A stretch of DNA of 64,000 nucleotides from Leptolyngbya sp. Cla-17 (GTDB taxonomy: Bacteria > Cyanobacteriota > Cyanobacteriia > Leptolyngbyales > Leptolyngbyaceae). Below the pieces are notes generated by a model that was not told the DNA's origin, did no database searches, and was given only the letters and a program-made list of their open reading frames with translations. The DNA is taken from the NCBI RefSeq assembly GCF_016807185.1, contig NZ_JAEVYN010000001.1, positions 1,116,001 to 1,180,000 on the forward strand. Direction: 5' to 3'. The position numbers and the translations under genes were made by a program. Position 1 is the stretch's first letter. Each line of letters begins with the position of its first letter. Below are positions 9,069 through 18,663 of the stretch, in pieces.

Positions 9069-11672
9069 CTACAATTTTCCAGTGAGCACGCCATAGACTG
9101 CCCAAATTGCCATTGCTCGTAGGTAGTGACTAGCGCGAAAGGTTCCGGATGGAGTAATGGCTTCTGGCGTGCGGAACTGTAAGCCGTTGTCGTAGATTTG
9201 CTGGATAACAGCCTGGGCGATCGCCATTGCTTCGTCCTTCATCTCCATTTGCACCATGAAAGCGGCAAGCCCAAAGTTAATGCCGATCCACACTTCGAGG
9301 GGATGGGTGGAATTGGGGTTTTCTGGGGTACCATCGGGTCGAACTCCATTGGCGGCTCCAAGGGGAAGGGAGGAACTGGCGAGGGGCAAGGGGTGGGGGG
9401 CGAGTTGATTAGCTGTTTCCAGCGTTTGCTGTTCTGCTAGGCGGGCTTCTTGAACGGTGGTGAATTGTTGAGCTTGCAGGTTGCCAGAGCCAAGATATTG
9501 ATTGAATTTGATGAAGCAGGCATCATAGACCGTGCGGAGGGTGGTGTGGATGCGATCGCGCGGCGCAATATCGGGCAGGTGCAATAAACGGGCGTAGAAC
9601 TGTCCACACAGTTGATCGGTCATCACAATATCGGAGCCGCTATCGCTGTCAATCCGGTAATACTGACCGTTCCAAAGCTCTTGATACAAGGGATAGGATT
9701 GCTCTAGCCAAACCTGGAAATTGCCGATGTCGTTGGATAGGCTAGTGAGCAGACGAATATCGGCGGTATTTTCAGCAAGGAGACGACCAATCGCGATCGC
9801 GGCTTCCAAGGCTGCTAACCACAAACCGCCGCAATAGGCGCTGATTCCCTGAAGCTTCCAATCATCAAAGGTTTGGTCGGGGGCACCAGAGTTTTCGGGA
9901 ATGCCATCAAAATTTTTATCAAAGCCCTTGAGATAATGCAAGGTTTGGGAAATTGCTCCCCAGCACTCCTGCAAAAAGCCAATATCCGTTGGGTCGCTTA
10001 GTAAAAAGGCTCGATAGACTTGCAGCACAAAGTCGCAGGACAAATCTTTCCACAGGTTGCAATCTTGATAGCTAGTGTAGTTAGTTTTTTCCCAGACATG
10101 CTCATTGGGTGCGCCCAAGTCGTGGGGGGTGGCTCCAGCGTTTTTGCGAGCTGCCATGGGGCTATCTGCGCCAATCGTCATGTAGTAGCCGATCACACGG
10201 GTGCGATCGTCGCTGGCAGGAATGGCGCGGGCAAAGGCACGAATCACTGCTTTTTCCAGGTCTGGGAACAGCATCAGCAGGCCAAAGGAGCCATACAAGC
10301 GCACATCCAGGCTTTCATACCAGCGATAGTCAATACATTCCAGCACGGCGAATTGTCCGACCGGATCTTGCTCGGTTGCCGCACTCCACAAAGTTCCGCC
10401 ATCTGTCAGGATGTATAGTTCGTTGAACAGCGCCATTTTGAACCAGTTGGGTAAGTCTGGCTCCTCTAAAATAGGCTGCTGCCAAGATTGAATTTGCTGT
10501 TGCCAGGTTTGGTAGTGTTCTAGGGCAGTGTGGGCGATCGCCCAGGCATTTTTGCCGCTGCGATCAAAAAAATCGGTGTAGCGCTTAAAATACTCCACCC
10601 CTTGAGCAAATTCCATCACTGGAAAATCCCAACTTAGGGTGAAAGGAATGTGCTGGGTTTCGCCCGGTTGCAGGGTGAACTGGACTGCGATCGCAGCTGC
10701 AATCTGCTCACCGGATTTTGCGGCTGTTGCATTATCTCGATTAGGTAACGAGCCATTTTCAGCAAAGGAATGCCACACTTCGGCGCCATCACCAGTCGGA
10801 TTCCAGCGAGTTTGATAAAAAATGTTGGTATTGGCAGGTGGTTGAAGCGCGATTCCGCTCTGCGGATCTCCCACGAGAATCGCCCACTGTCCATCGCCTT
10901 CAGCAGGGCGATCGGCTGTTTCTCCTTGCTCCTTGCCCATCACTATTCCAACGCGCATCTCGTCTTTCATCCATCGGTTCACATTTCCAGTGCTTTCGCC
11001 TAACCGTGGCTGATACTCATACACGGGACTGCCATCATCCCGCAGTTTCACTTCCGGAGACTTGGAGGCATTGGTAAACCAGCCCACCATATTTTGCCAG
11101 GTCAACAAAATGCTGAGGGTAATGGGTTGATCGGTGGGATTGTGAGCCGTCCACTCGAAAATCGCGACGGGATAGCTAGTTTCCTGGTAGTTGTGGGGCA
11201 CGATGGGTGAAAACTGTTCGCAGGTCAGGGCTGCCTGAAACACATTTTCGTAAACAAACCAACTGCGGGGGTAAAGGGCATGGTAAGTGCCTGTCGAGAG
11301 TGAGGGGGGCGGGATGAGAGGGGAATGACTTGCTGGATACCATTTCCAGGATTTTAAGCTTCCATCCGTAGGCGGTTCTGTGGATAATGCATAGGCTTGG
11401 GATTGGTCACCACTTTGCTCAAAAATGCTGAACTGACAGGCAGGCATCGTTTGGAAGACGTGTTCGCCGCTGTCGATATGCCATAAATTAAAGTCTCCTC
11501 GGTGCGATCGCCCGATACAGCCAGCCCCAAATCCGCCCAGGGGCATTCCATGCCAAGGACCATCATCTAGATTGCTAGGATAGCGGACAGTGTAAGGGGT
11601 CTCCCAGCCTAAACCGATGGGACGCTGCCAGGTGCAGTCAGGAATTTGAGGCGATGTGGATTGATTTTGCAT
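9069..11672 (-). CDS. GH116 family beta-glucosidase / glucosylceramidase (GBA2-like)
   Basis: An 867-residue protein with the two-domain layout of glycoside hydrolase family 116 (non-lysosomal glucosylceramidase type). It has an N-terminal beta-sandwich beginning near PLGGFGAGCIGR and a C-terminal (alpha/alpha)6 catalytic domain. The segment FNELYILTDGGTLW carries the presumed nucleophile glutamate. The segment around DQTFDDWKLQGISAYCGGLW carries the presumed acid/base aspartate. No signal peptide is seen, so it probably acts in the cytoplasm on beta-glucosides. It is divergent from a ROK glucokinase about 570 bases away that could phosphorylate the released glucose; that link is inference. 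Confidence 0.88.
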   Translation of the reverse strand: MQNQSTSPQIPDCTWQRPIGLGWETPYTVRYPSNLDDGPWHGMPLGGFGAGCIGRSHRGDFNLWHIDSGEHVFQTMPACQFSIFEQSGDQSQAYALSTEPPTDGSLKSWKWYPASHSPLIPPPSLSTGTYHALYPRSWFVYENVFQAALTCEQFSPIVPHNYQETSYPVAIFEWTAHNPTDQPITLSILLTWQNMVGWFTNASKSPEVKLRDDGSPVYEYQPRLGESTGNVNRWMKDEMRVGIVMGKEQGETADRPAEGDGQWAILVGDPQSGIALQPPANTNIFYQTRWNPTGDGAEVWHSFAENGSLPNRDNATAAKSGEQIAAAIAVQFTLQPGETQHIPFTLSWDFPVMEFAQGVEYFKRYTDFFDRSGKNAWAIAHTALEHYQTWQQQIQSWQQPILEEPDLPNWFKMALFNELYILTDGGTLWSAATEQDPVGQFAVLECIDYRWYESLDVRLYGSFGLLMLFPDLEKAVIRAFARAIPASDDRTRVIGYYMTIGADSPMAARKNAGATPHDLGAPNEHVWEKTNYTSYQDCNLWKDLSCDFVLQVYRAFLLSDPTDIGFLQECWGAISQTLHYLKGFDKNFDGIPENSGAPDQTFDDWKLQGISAYCGGLWLAALEAAIAIGRLLAENTADIRLLTSLSNDIGNFQVWLEQSYPLYQELWNGQYYRIDSDSGSDIVMTDQLCGQFYARLLHLPDIAPRDRIHTTLRTVYDACFIKFNQYLGSGNLQAQQFTTVQEARLAEQQTLETANQLAPHPLPLASSSLPLGAANGVRPDGTPENPNSTHPLEVWIGINFGLAAFMVQMEMKDEAMAIAQAVIQQIYDNGLQFRTPEAITPSGTFRASHYLRAMAIWAVYGVLTGKL

Positions 11673-11883
11673 GTCCTGATTTTAAGGGCGATCGCGCCAA
11701 GTATAAACGCGGTTGCCTCTTCTGACTGTTGCATAAAGTCCTGTAGAACTCCTGATGCTTCTGTAGTGGCTCATGCCGCATCCTTCAGCTTAAGGGAAAA
11801 CCGGAAAGTTCATGCTTCAACCCGTAGTTGAGAATAGGTTGGTTCTTCTAGCTAGATTTATCCGTTTGGGTGAGAGGTATTCA

Positions 11884-12138
11884 ATGAAATCGCAGGCTGT
11901 CTGGTTCTGTGTGGTCGGTTTGACATCATTCGCTGCAATCTCTAGCGGATGGATGCATAGCACTGCTCAGCAGCTATGGAATCCTGAAATAGCCCAAGCT
12001 GCCAAAATTACAAGAACGTTGCTTAAAAATAAATCCAGGCTGTTTCCTCGCAATATGCGACCAGTGAGCATGTCTGCCCAACCCGCTGTTCGTTTCTTGC
12101 TTGTTCCTCATAGCACTCGTTCTTCCAGTAGCCTTTAG
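11884..12138 (+). CDS. small hypothetical protein with N-terminal hydrophobic segment
   Basis: An 84-residue frame, not recognised. Residues 6-22 (VWFCVVGLTSFAAISSG) are hydrophobic and could be a signal peptide or anchor. The rest is basic and ends in a serine-rich tail. I placed the start at the ATG at 11884, 9 bases after a GAGAGG ribosome-like site; the frame is open further upstream. It lies between the divergent GH116 and glucokinase genes. It may not be a real gene. Confidence 0.35.
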   Translation: MKSQAVWFCVVGLTSFAAISSGWMHSTAQQLWNPEIAQAAKITRTLLKNKSRLFPRNMRPVSMSAQPAVRFLLVPHSTRSSSSL

Positions 12139-12242
12139 CTTGATTCTTCCCTTTTAAGAAAATGCGATCGTTGCTGTTAATCTAGAGCAGTCATGCCTTC
12201 AATTAAACGGGCAGGTTAGCCGCGCACGATGGATTGCTACTT

Positions 12243-13172
12243 ATGAATAGTGTGTTAGGAGTGCCCCAGGAAACGCTGAAGCAGGGTCCGCAGGTTCTGG
12301 GGATTGATTTAGGTGGAACTGCGATTAAGCTAGGGCGTTTTAGTCAGAATGGAGATTGCTTGCAGTCGTTAACGGTGCCTACTCCACAACCGTCTACTCC
12401 CGAAGCGGTGGTCAGGGCAATGATTCATGCGATCGCCCAACTCGACCCAAAACACCAAGCAGCGGCGATCGGCATTGGCACTCCGGGTCCTGCCGATGCA
12501 ACCGGACGAATTGCCAGAGTTGCGATTAACCTTACAGACTGGCACGATGTTCCGCTTGCTGATTGGATTGAAGCAAAAACTGGGCTACCCACCACCATTG
12601 CCAACGATGCCAACTGCGCCGGAATGGGAGAGGCATGGCTCGGTGCAGGGCGATGGTTTCGTAACCTGATTTTGCTCACCCTGGGCACGGGTGTAGGAGG
12701 AGCCATTATTCTAGACGGCAGACTGTTTGTGGGGCATCATGGCACAGCAGGTGAACTGGGACTAATCACCCTCAACCCCAACGGACCCGCCTGCAACAGC
12801 GGCAATCAAGGCTCCTTGGAACAATATGCCTCGGTGCAAGCAATTCGTCGCCGCACTGGATTAGAACCGGATAAGCTGGGCGCAATGGCGATCTCTGGCG
12901 ATGCCCAAGCGTTAGAATTTTGGCAGCATTATGGACATGATTTAGGCGCGGGTTTGGCAAGCCTAATCTATGTGCTGGCACCAGAAGCAATAATCATTGG
13001 CGGCGGTGTCAGTGCCAGCGCTGACTTATTTTTTCCATCGATTCAGACTGAGCTAGAACGGCGAGTGTTGCCTTGCTCCCTGGCTGGTCTGCAACTTTTG
13101 AAGGCGGAATTGGGCAATCAGGCGGGAATTGTAGGCGCGGCAAAACTAGCGTGGCAATTGGCGGCGGAATAA
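12243..13172 (+). CDS. ROK family glucokinase
   Basis: ATP-dependent sugar kinase of the ROK family, most likely glucokinase feeding glucose into central metabolism. The N-terminal phosphate-binding motif is GIDLGGTAIKLG. The sugar-binding region shows NDANCAGMGEAWLGAG, followed by TLGTGVGGAI and HHGTAGELG, with the catalytic aspartate in NDAN. The usual ROK zinc motif CxCGxxGCxE is reduced to ACNSGNQGSLE, keeping one cysteine and the glutamate. I prefer the ATG at 12243 over a TTG three codons upstream. The length of 309 residues is normal. It stands divergent from the GH116 gene. Confidence 0.88.
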   Translation: MNSVLGVPQETLKQGPQVLGIDLGGTAIKLGRFSQNGDCLQSLTVPTPQPSTPEAVVRAMIHAIAQLDPKHQAAAIGIGTPGPADATGRIARVAINLTDWHDVPLADWIEAKTGLPTTIANDANCAGMGEAWLGAGRWFRNLILLTLGTGVGGAIILDGRLFVGHHGTAGELGLITLNPNGPACNSGNQGSLEQYASVQAIRRRTGLEPDKLGAMAISGDAQALEFWQHYGHDLGAGLASLIYVLAPEAIIIGGGVSASADLFFPSIQTELERRVLPCSLAGLQLLKAELGNQAGIVGAAKLAWQLAAE

Positions 13173-13464
13173 GCGAATTGATATCTAATTTTTAGGGGCA
13201 AAAACCATGAGAATCTTATTCTGCCCCAAATTGTGAACCTTAGAGAAAGCTAAGAAATAAATGATCCACTGTTATGCTGTGCGCAACGAAGTAAGGTGGA
13301 ACAGCGCTAAATTTTCGGTGAATCAAGAAGTTGAAATCAACGATAGGTTTATTCAGCATCACAAGATCATTTTTTATATGGGTTTCTCTTAATGTTCAGT
13401 TGTGAATCTACTTTCAGATTAAAAATCTATCGTCGGCAACACAAACTTTTATAGAAAATCAATC

Positions 13465-14214
13465 ATGCATATCTTGATCTTTTTAATTGTAGGTACGATT
13501 TGCTGGCTATTGCTTATATTGCAACCCTGGCAGCTATCTCCAGAAAGACCAGCGAATAAAAAACACTTAAAGATTCTTCGGAAAGGCACTCAGGCATGGA
13601 ATGAATGGCGGCGTAGCTCATTTGCTCAGCCTATTTTGAATAGACTGCCTAATCATCAATGGCCTTTGAATCTTAGAGATGTTGACCTTAGTCAATCTTA
13701 TTGTGTTCAAACATCATTTGAGGGAGTTGATCTTGAATCAGCCAATTTCTCACGTGCCATTCTTTATGGTGCAAAGTTTAGAGATGTCAATTTGAAGAAT
13801 GCTAACTTTAGACATGCAGATTTACGCTATTCGGATCTGTCTGGTGCCAACTTGGAAGGCGTAGATTTCACAGAAACTAATCTTGAAGAAGCTAATCTTT
13901 GTGATGCAAATCTCAAAAAGGCAACTTTTCGTAGAAGCAATCTATATAAAGCAAACTTAGTAAAAGCAACTTTGATAGCTTCGTATATTCAAGGAACTAA
14001 TCTCCGTGAAGCAAGATTGAGTGGTGCAGACATCAGCAATGCATGGATAGGTGATGATAGGTCAGAACCTACCTTGTCTAATCCACAGACTAATTGCATG
14101 GGAACTAATTTCCGAGGTGCTAATTTCAAGAACGCCTCTTTTGATGAAAGCGTTGACCTTAGCACAGCAGATTTACGAGATGCCATTATGCCTGATGGTA
14201 ATGTTCATCTTTAA
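13465..14214 (+). CDS. pentapeptide-repeat protein with N-terminal membrane anchor
   Basis: A 249-residue protein with a hydrophobic helix at residues 2-21 (ILIFLIVGTICWLLLILQ). From about residue 70 to the end it has tandem A(D/N)LXX pentapeptide repeats such as ANFRHADLRYSDLSGANLEG. Such repeats fold as a right-handed quadrilateral beta-helix. Cyanobacteria have many of these proteins and most have no known function. A short break near residues 195-210 (WIGDDRSEPTLSNPQ) interrupts the repeats. It is single on the plus strand, facing pyrG. Confidence 0.8.
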   Translation: MHILIFLIVGTICWLLLILQPWQLSPERPANKKHLKILRKGTQAWNEWRRSSFAQPILNRLPNHQWPLNLRDVDLSQSYCVQTSFEGVDLESANFSRAILYGAKFRDVNLKNANFRHADLRYSDLSGANLEGVDFTETNLEEANLCDANLKKATFRRSNLYKANLVKATLIASYIQGTNLREARLSGADISNAWIGDDRSEPTLSNPQTNCMGTNFRGANFKNASFDESVDLSTADLRDAIMPDGNVHL

Positions 14215-14388
14215 GGATGATACTTAATATAGCTAAAGGGATAACACATATAGTAAGTATGAAATTGGGTTCACCCCCTTCGTAAGTTACCCTCATTCCC
14301 CAACACCTTAGTACCTTAAGCCGTTTAATCTAGTCTTAAACCTGCCCTTACAGATAACTTGTCTGTTGGAAATCTTCTTACTTCACAG

Positions 14389-16080
14389 TTAAGAAATTTC
14401 AGCCGGAGCAATCAAGGATGAATCTTGCCTATCTATGACAAGATTGGTGGCTTTAGACCCGTAGTTTGTTGTTTGCTCTGGCTCCTGTTGCAGGAGAGCT
14501 GCTCGGATAAATCCCTTGAACAAAGGGTGGGGCAAGTTAGGACGAGACTGAAACTCTGGATGAAATTGGCTGGCTATAAAGAATGGATGATTGGAAAGCT
14601 CAACAATTTCTACCAAACGTCCATCGGGTGAGGTGCCGCTGATGGTATACCCAGACTCTACAAGCAGATTACGATAGGCGTTATTGAATTCATAACGATG
14701 GCGATGGCGCTCGTAAATTACTTCTTCTTGATACAAGCTAAAAGCGAGGGTGTTGGGAGTAAGGCGACAGGGGTATAGCCCAAGCCGCATGGTGCCGCCC
14801 AAATCTACAACATCTTGCTGTTCTGGCAATAAATTAATCACCGGATTCTGAGCATTGGCGTTAAATTCTGAACTATTGGCATCTTCTAAATGGGCAAGGT
14901 GTCGTGCCCATTCGATCACAGAGCATTGCATCCCTAAGCACAACCCTAAGAAGGGAATTTGACGCGATCGCGCATATTGAACTGCCGCAACTTTGCCATC
15001 AATTCCACGGGCACCAAAGCCGCCAGGCACGATAATTCCATCTGCACCCTGCAAAAATTGTTCGGGATTTTGAGCCTCAATATCTTCAGAATTGACCCAA
15101 CGAATATTGAGATCGCTGTCTAACTCGATCGCGGCATGGCGTAATGCTTCTACAACTGACAAGTAAGCATCGCCCAACCGCACGTATTTGCCGACGATCG
15201 CAATTTCTACGCGCTTCGTTGGGTGATAGAGGCGATCGACTAGTCTTGCCCATTGCTTCAAATCAGGGCTGCGCTGTTCCAATTGCAGTAACTCTAATGC
15301 TTGATTGGCTAAGCCTTCGCGTTCTAGGACTAACGGCACTTCATAGATGCTGTTGGCATCAGGACAGGAAATTACACATTCTGCAGCCACATCGCAAAAG
15401 CCTGACACTTTTTCTTTAAAGCCTTCTGGCAAGGGGCGATCGCTGCGGCAAACTAACATATCTGGCTGAATTCCAATCGATCGCAGTTCCTTCACCGAAT
15501 GTTGAGTCGGCTTTGTTTTCATCTCGCCTGCTGCTGGAATCCAAGGCACCAAGGTGACATGCATGTACAGTACATTTTGTCGTCCCACATCTTTGCGAAA
15601 CTGGCGGATCGCCTCAAGAAACGGCAAAGATTCAATATCTCCCACAGTGCCGCCAATTTCGGTAATTACCACATCAGGATTGGTGTTTTTTGCAACTCGC
15701 AGCACCCGCTCTTTGATTTCATTAGTAATATGCGGAATCACCTGCACCGTGCCGCCCTGATAATCTCCCCGTCGCTCTCGATTCAATACCGCTTGATAAA
15801 TCGAACCTGTAGTAACGCTGTTCAAACGCGACATGGAAGTGTCGGTAAAGCGTTCATAATGCCCCAAGTCTAAATCGGTTTCCGCGCCGTCTTCCGTAAC
15901 AAACACTTCGCCATGCTGAAATGGACTCATCGTGCCCGGATCGACGTTGATATAAGGGTCTAGCTTAAGAATAGAAACCGAATAGTTGCGCGACTTTAGC
16001 AACCGTCCTAAACTTGCAGCAACAATACCCTTGCCGATGCTAGAGACAACGCCACCCGTAACAAATACAAACTTGGTCAT
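14389..16080 (-). CDS. pyrG: CTP synthase
   Basis: Converts UTP to CTP with glutamine as nitrogen donor, in the cytoplasm. The N-terminal synthase domain starts TKFVFVTGGVVSSIGKG and contains DPYINVDPGTMSPFQHGEVFV. The C-terminal class I glutamine amidotransferase domain shows the oxyanion/nucleophile segment PFLGLCLGMQC and the His-Glu pair in FHPEFQSRP. The ATG at 16080 is chosen because it begins the conserved N-terminus; the frame extends 12 codons upstream. The length of 563 residues is slightly above the family norm because of a short C-terminal tail. Confidence 0.97.
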   Translation of the reverse strand: MTKFVFVTGGVVSSIGKGIVAASLGRLLKSRNYSVSILKLDPYINVDPGTMSPFQHGEVFVTEDGAETDLDLGHYERFTDTSMSRLNSVTTGSIYQAVLNRERRGDYQGGTVQVIPHITNEIKERVLRVAKNTNPDVVITEIGGTVGDIESLPFLEAIRQFRKDVGRQNVLYMHVTLVPWIPAAGEMKTKPTQHSVKELRSIGIQPDMLVCRSDRPLPEGFKEKVSGFCDVAAECVISCPDANSIYEVPLVLEREGLANQALELLQLEQRSPDLKQWARLVDRLYHPTKRVEIAIVGKYVRLGDAYLSVVEALRHAAIELDSDLNIRWVNSEDIEAQNPEQFLQGADGIIVPGGFGARGIDGKVAAVQYARSRQIPFLGLCLGMQCSVIEWARHLAHLEDANSSEFNANAQNPVINLLPEQQDVVDLGGTMRLGLYPCRLTPNTLAFSLYQEEVIYERHRHRYEFNNAYRNLLVESGYTISGTSPDGRLVEIVELSNHPFFIASQFHPEFQSRPNLPHPLFKGFIRAALLQQEPEQTTNYGSKATNLVIDRQDSSLIAPAEIS

Positions 16081-16305
16081 AAATTTCAGAGGGGCACTTA
16101 GCTGGGAAGCATACACATCCCGTTTATTCTGCCACAGTCTTTTGATCTTCCGCTGTCGTTACACCGTTAATCTGGCAAGGTTTGATCAAGATAGGCTGAA
16201 TAAGAAGAACATCTTGCCCATCTCAGTACTTAACGGTGGTTCTAGAAAGCAAATTTTATTGAAGCTTCTCTTCGTATTACTAACGCTCCTACAAGACATC
16301 AGAAA

Positions 16306-18594
16306 ATGCTACTTCGATTTAAAAAAAGAATAGGTCAAACGTTTAATTTTTTAATGAGAAAGCAAACACTAATTATTTTGTTTTTTTTTGCACCATTTCT
16401 TGTTTATTATGATGTTTTGATTCTGGGTCATACGATTTCATTTAATGAAGCATCGACAGATTTTTCTCAACATTTTGGAAGACTTTTACCCGTCTTAGAC
16501 CCGGCTGCCGGAAGTCAACAGGATCACCCGTGGTTATCCTACATTGGAATAGCACTAAGACAGGGTTCTATTCCTTTAGTTAACTTGGAAAATGGGTTAG
16601 GTGCTCTGCTTGTAGAGTCAATGCAATCAGGAGTATTTTATCCACTTAATTTGCTATTGATATTGATGGATTTGTCTTCACCACAATTTTTTGATTTGTT
16701 TGAAGTCTTCCATGTATTGATACTGTCAATTAATACATTCTTGTTATTCCGACTATATATTTCTTGGAAGCTTGCGATCGCACTTTCTACTGCTTTTTCG
16801 CTAAGCTGGCTCTCGTTTCTTGAAATTAACATGGTGCATTACCGCGCCTTTGTTTGGACTCCTCTAATTGCTTGGGCCGCAGTAAAAATTCTGCGAGTCG
16901 CTTATTCCAAAAGGACAATCTTAGTAGGCGTTTTCGCAATTACATGCTGTTTGACGGCAGGTAATCCGCAAGAAGCTTTTTTTGATGTAATTGCGGTGCT
17001 GGTATTTGTGCTAGCTGAATTATTACGAGCAGTCATTGAAAGCCATCGAATACCATGGCGATCTCTCTTTGTATTTAGTTTTTCATTAGCATCAGGGCTT
17101 TTAATCAGTTCTCCGTCAATCTATCCCTATCTCGTTAGCAAAAAAGCAGGCCTGTTAAACTCGCTTGCGACTCCAGCCCGCTCAGGAGCTTCACTTAGCC
17201 CTGAGTGGTTAACTGGAGGAATTATTCCGTATATCAATGGTGCCTATGCAAATTACTTTCGTCCAACTGTTATATCCAATGAAGAGTTAGCAGTTTTTGC
17301 CATACATCCAGTGTTTATATTTCTAGTAATTATAGGAATTATTTTATGTTTTACTCGAAAAATTAGCCTTTCAAATAAAAGCATTTTTTTGGTCTTTCTA
17401 ATTTCTGGAATACTTGGAATTTCAACTATTTCATCTTTTAGCTTGTTGCCGTCTCTTCTTACTAAAATTCCATTTGTCAACACTATTCGTATGACAAAAT
17501 ATGTTAACTACATTTATTTGCTAATTTCTACCAGTGGCGCGATCGCTTTATCGATACTCATCAATTTGCCGCTTAAAACTCGCCATTGTATCACTCGTTA
17601 TGCACTCATTGGCTTTGTAAGTATCGTTTTTCTAATTGTTTTCTTTCACCTATCTGACCCTAGATGGAACTTTGATTGGGGTAGCTTCAGCTCGCTTTTG
17701 CAAATTTGGATTGGTTGGGCGATCTCCATCATCATTTTGGTTTGGATATTGCTATCGAATTCTACTGAGCTGAATTGGAAACTGTTTTTATTTGGAATGA
17801 TTCTAACAGCCTTTCTGATGCGACCCTATGGATTTTCCAACGCTTTTCCAAACCATGCTCCTTTCCCAGTTGCAGGAGTCGATCTAAGTCAAGAACGTAT
17901 TCTTTCTAATGCAGATTCAGCCAATACTAATCTACTGAGAGGGTATGAGCGTGTAGAAGTGTTTGACCCAATCCTAAATCGCAGCTTTGCAGATTTAATG
18001 AATAAAAACTTTAGTGTTTTGAGTGGAGTACTCCATCTTCAATTGCCGAAGGAAGTAATATTAAACTCCAACCAAATTGCTCTATTGAAATTAATGGGAG
18101 TAACTTCTATTTATGGATACAAAGTCACAGATGCCAATGCTGTAACTCCAGTGGATAAAGAATTTTTGAAAATCAATGATCCTTTACCTAAAGTTTTTTT
18201 ACTAAAATCCAATCAAACCATTGAAGCGAGCTGTCAAGTTCAAAATTATTCCAGCGCACTAGCTGCTACGCGATCGCTGCTGGTTAGTCAGCCCCAAATT
18301 GTTCATAAAAGCATTAATCAAGTTCAGTTTGAGTTAGCGCAGGCTGGTTCTGGCACACTTGTCTCTCTACAAGCTTTTTCTCCGGGCTGGAGCTTGAATG
18401 GTGTTCCAGCTTCCAAATTTTGCGGCGCGTTTAATACATGGCAGGGCACATTTAATGCCAATCAGCTCTACACACTCCGCTATGTGCCGCCAGGGTTGAG
18501 AACGGCTTATGGCTTTGCGATCGCCGGAGTTATTCTGCTGCTTATTGCCCTTGCGTTTACTCGTCCAAATTCCGGCACTGCCGCCCTTCCATAA
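16306..18594 (+). CDS. YfhO-like multi-membrane protein (putative GT-C type glycosyltransferase)
   Basis: A 762-residue integral membrane protein with about a dozen hydrophobic helices, starting with LIILFFFAPFLVYYDVLIL (residues 22-40), and a roughly 200-residue hydrophilic C-terminal region closed by a last helix (GFAIAGVILLLIALAF). The architecture and the LVNLENGLGALL / FYPLN segments resemble YfhO-family proteins thought to move or add sugars on lipid carriers. The first loop contains acidic residues as in GT-C enzymes, but no substrate can be read from the sequence. It is first in a same-strand run of glycan-related genes; local base composition is A+T-richer than its neighbours. Confidence 0.65.
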   Translation: MLLRFKKRIGQTFNFLMRKQTLIILFFFAPFLVYYDVLILGHTISFNEASTDFSQHFGRLLPVLDPAAGSQQDHPWLSYIGIALRQGSIPLVNLENGLGALLVESMQSGVFYPLNLLLILMDLSSPQFFDLFEVFHVLILSINTFLLFRLYISWKLAIALSTAFSLSWLSFLEINMVHYRAFVWTPLIAWAAVKILRVAYSKRTILVGVFAITCCLTAGNPQEAFFDVIAVLVFVLAELLRAVIESHRIPWRSLFVFSFSLASGLLISSPSIYPYLVSKKAGLLNSLATPARSGASLSPEWLTGGIIPYINGAYANYFRPTVISNEELAVFAIHPVFIFLVIIGIILCFTRKISLSNKSIFLVFLISGILGISTISSFSLLPSLLTKIPFVNTIRMTKYVNYIYLLISTSGAIALSILINLPLKTRHCITRYALIGFVSIVFLIVFFHLSDPRWNFDWGSFSSLLQIWIGWAISIIILVWILLSNSTELNWKLFLFGMILTAFLMRPYGFSNAFPNHAPFPVAGVDLSQERILSNADSANTNLLRGYERVEVFDPILNRSFADLMNKNFSVLSGVLHLQLPKEVILNSNQIALLKLMGVTSIYGYKVTDANAVTPVDKEFLKINDPLPKVFLLKSNQTIEASCQVQNYSSALAATRSLLVSQPQIVHKSINQVQFELAQAGSGTLVSLQAFSPGWSLNGVPASKFCGAFNTWQGTFNANQLYTLRYVPPGLRTAYGFAIAGVILLLIALAFTRPNSGTAALP

Positions 18595-18663
18595 CCGTTC
18601 CCAATCTGTGGTAATCTCTGCTGAGCAAGGAATTTTTGCATCCGTCAGCAGTTTTTTCACCGT

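Noticed and set aside
4628..9548. Apparent lack of HIP1 palindromes over the IS island
   Set aside because: HIP1 is also missing from most of the adjoining transketolase gene, so the gap is not specific to the mobile elements.
13195..13227. GGGGCA/TGCCCC hairpin after the glucokinase gene
   Set aside because: Only six pairs, a 21-base loop and no T-run; not a convincing terminator.
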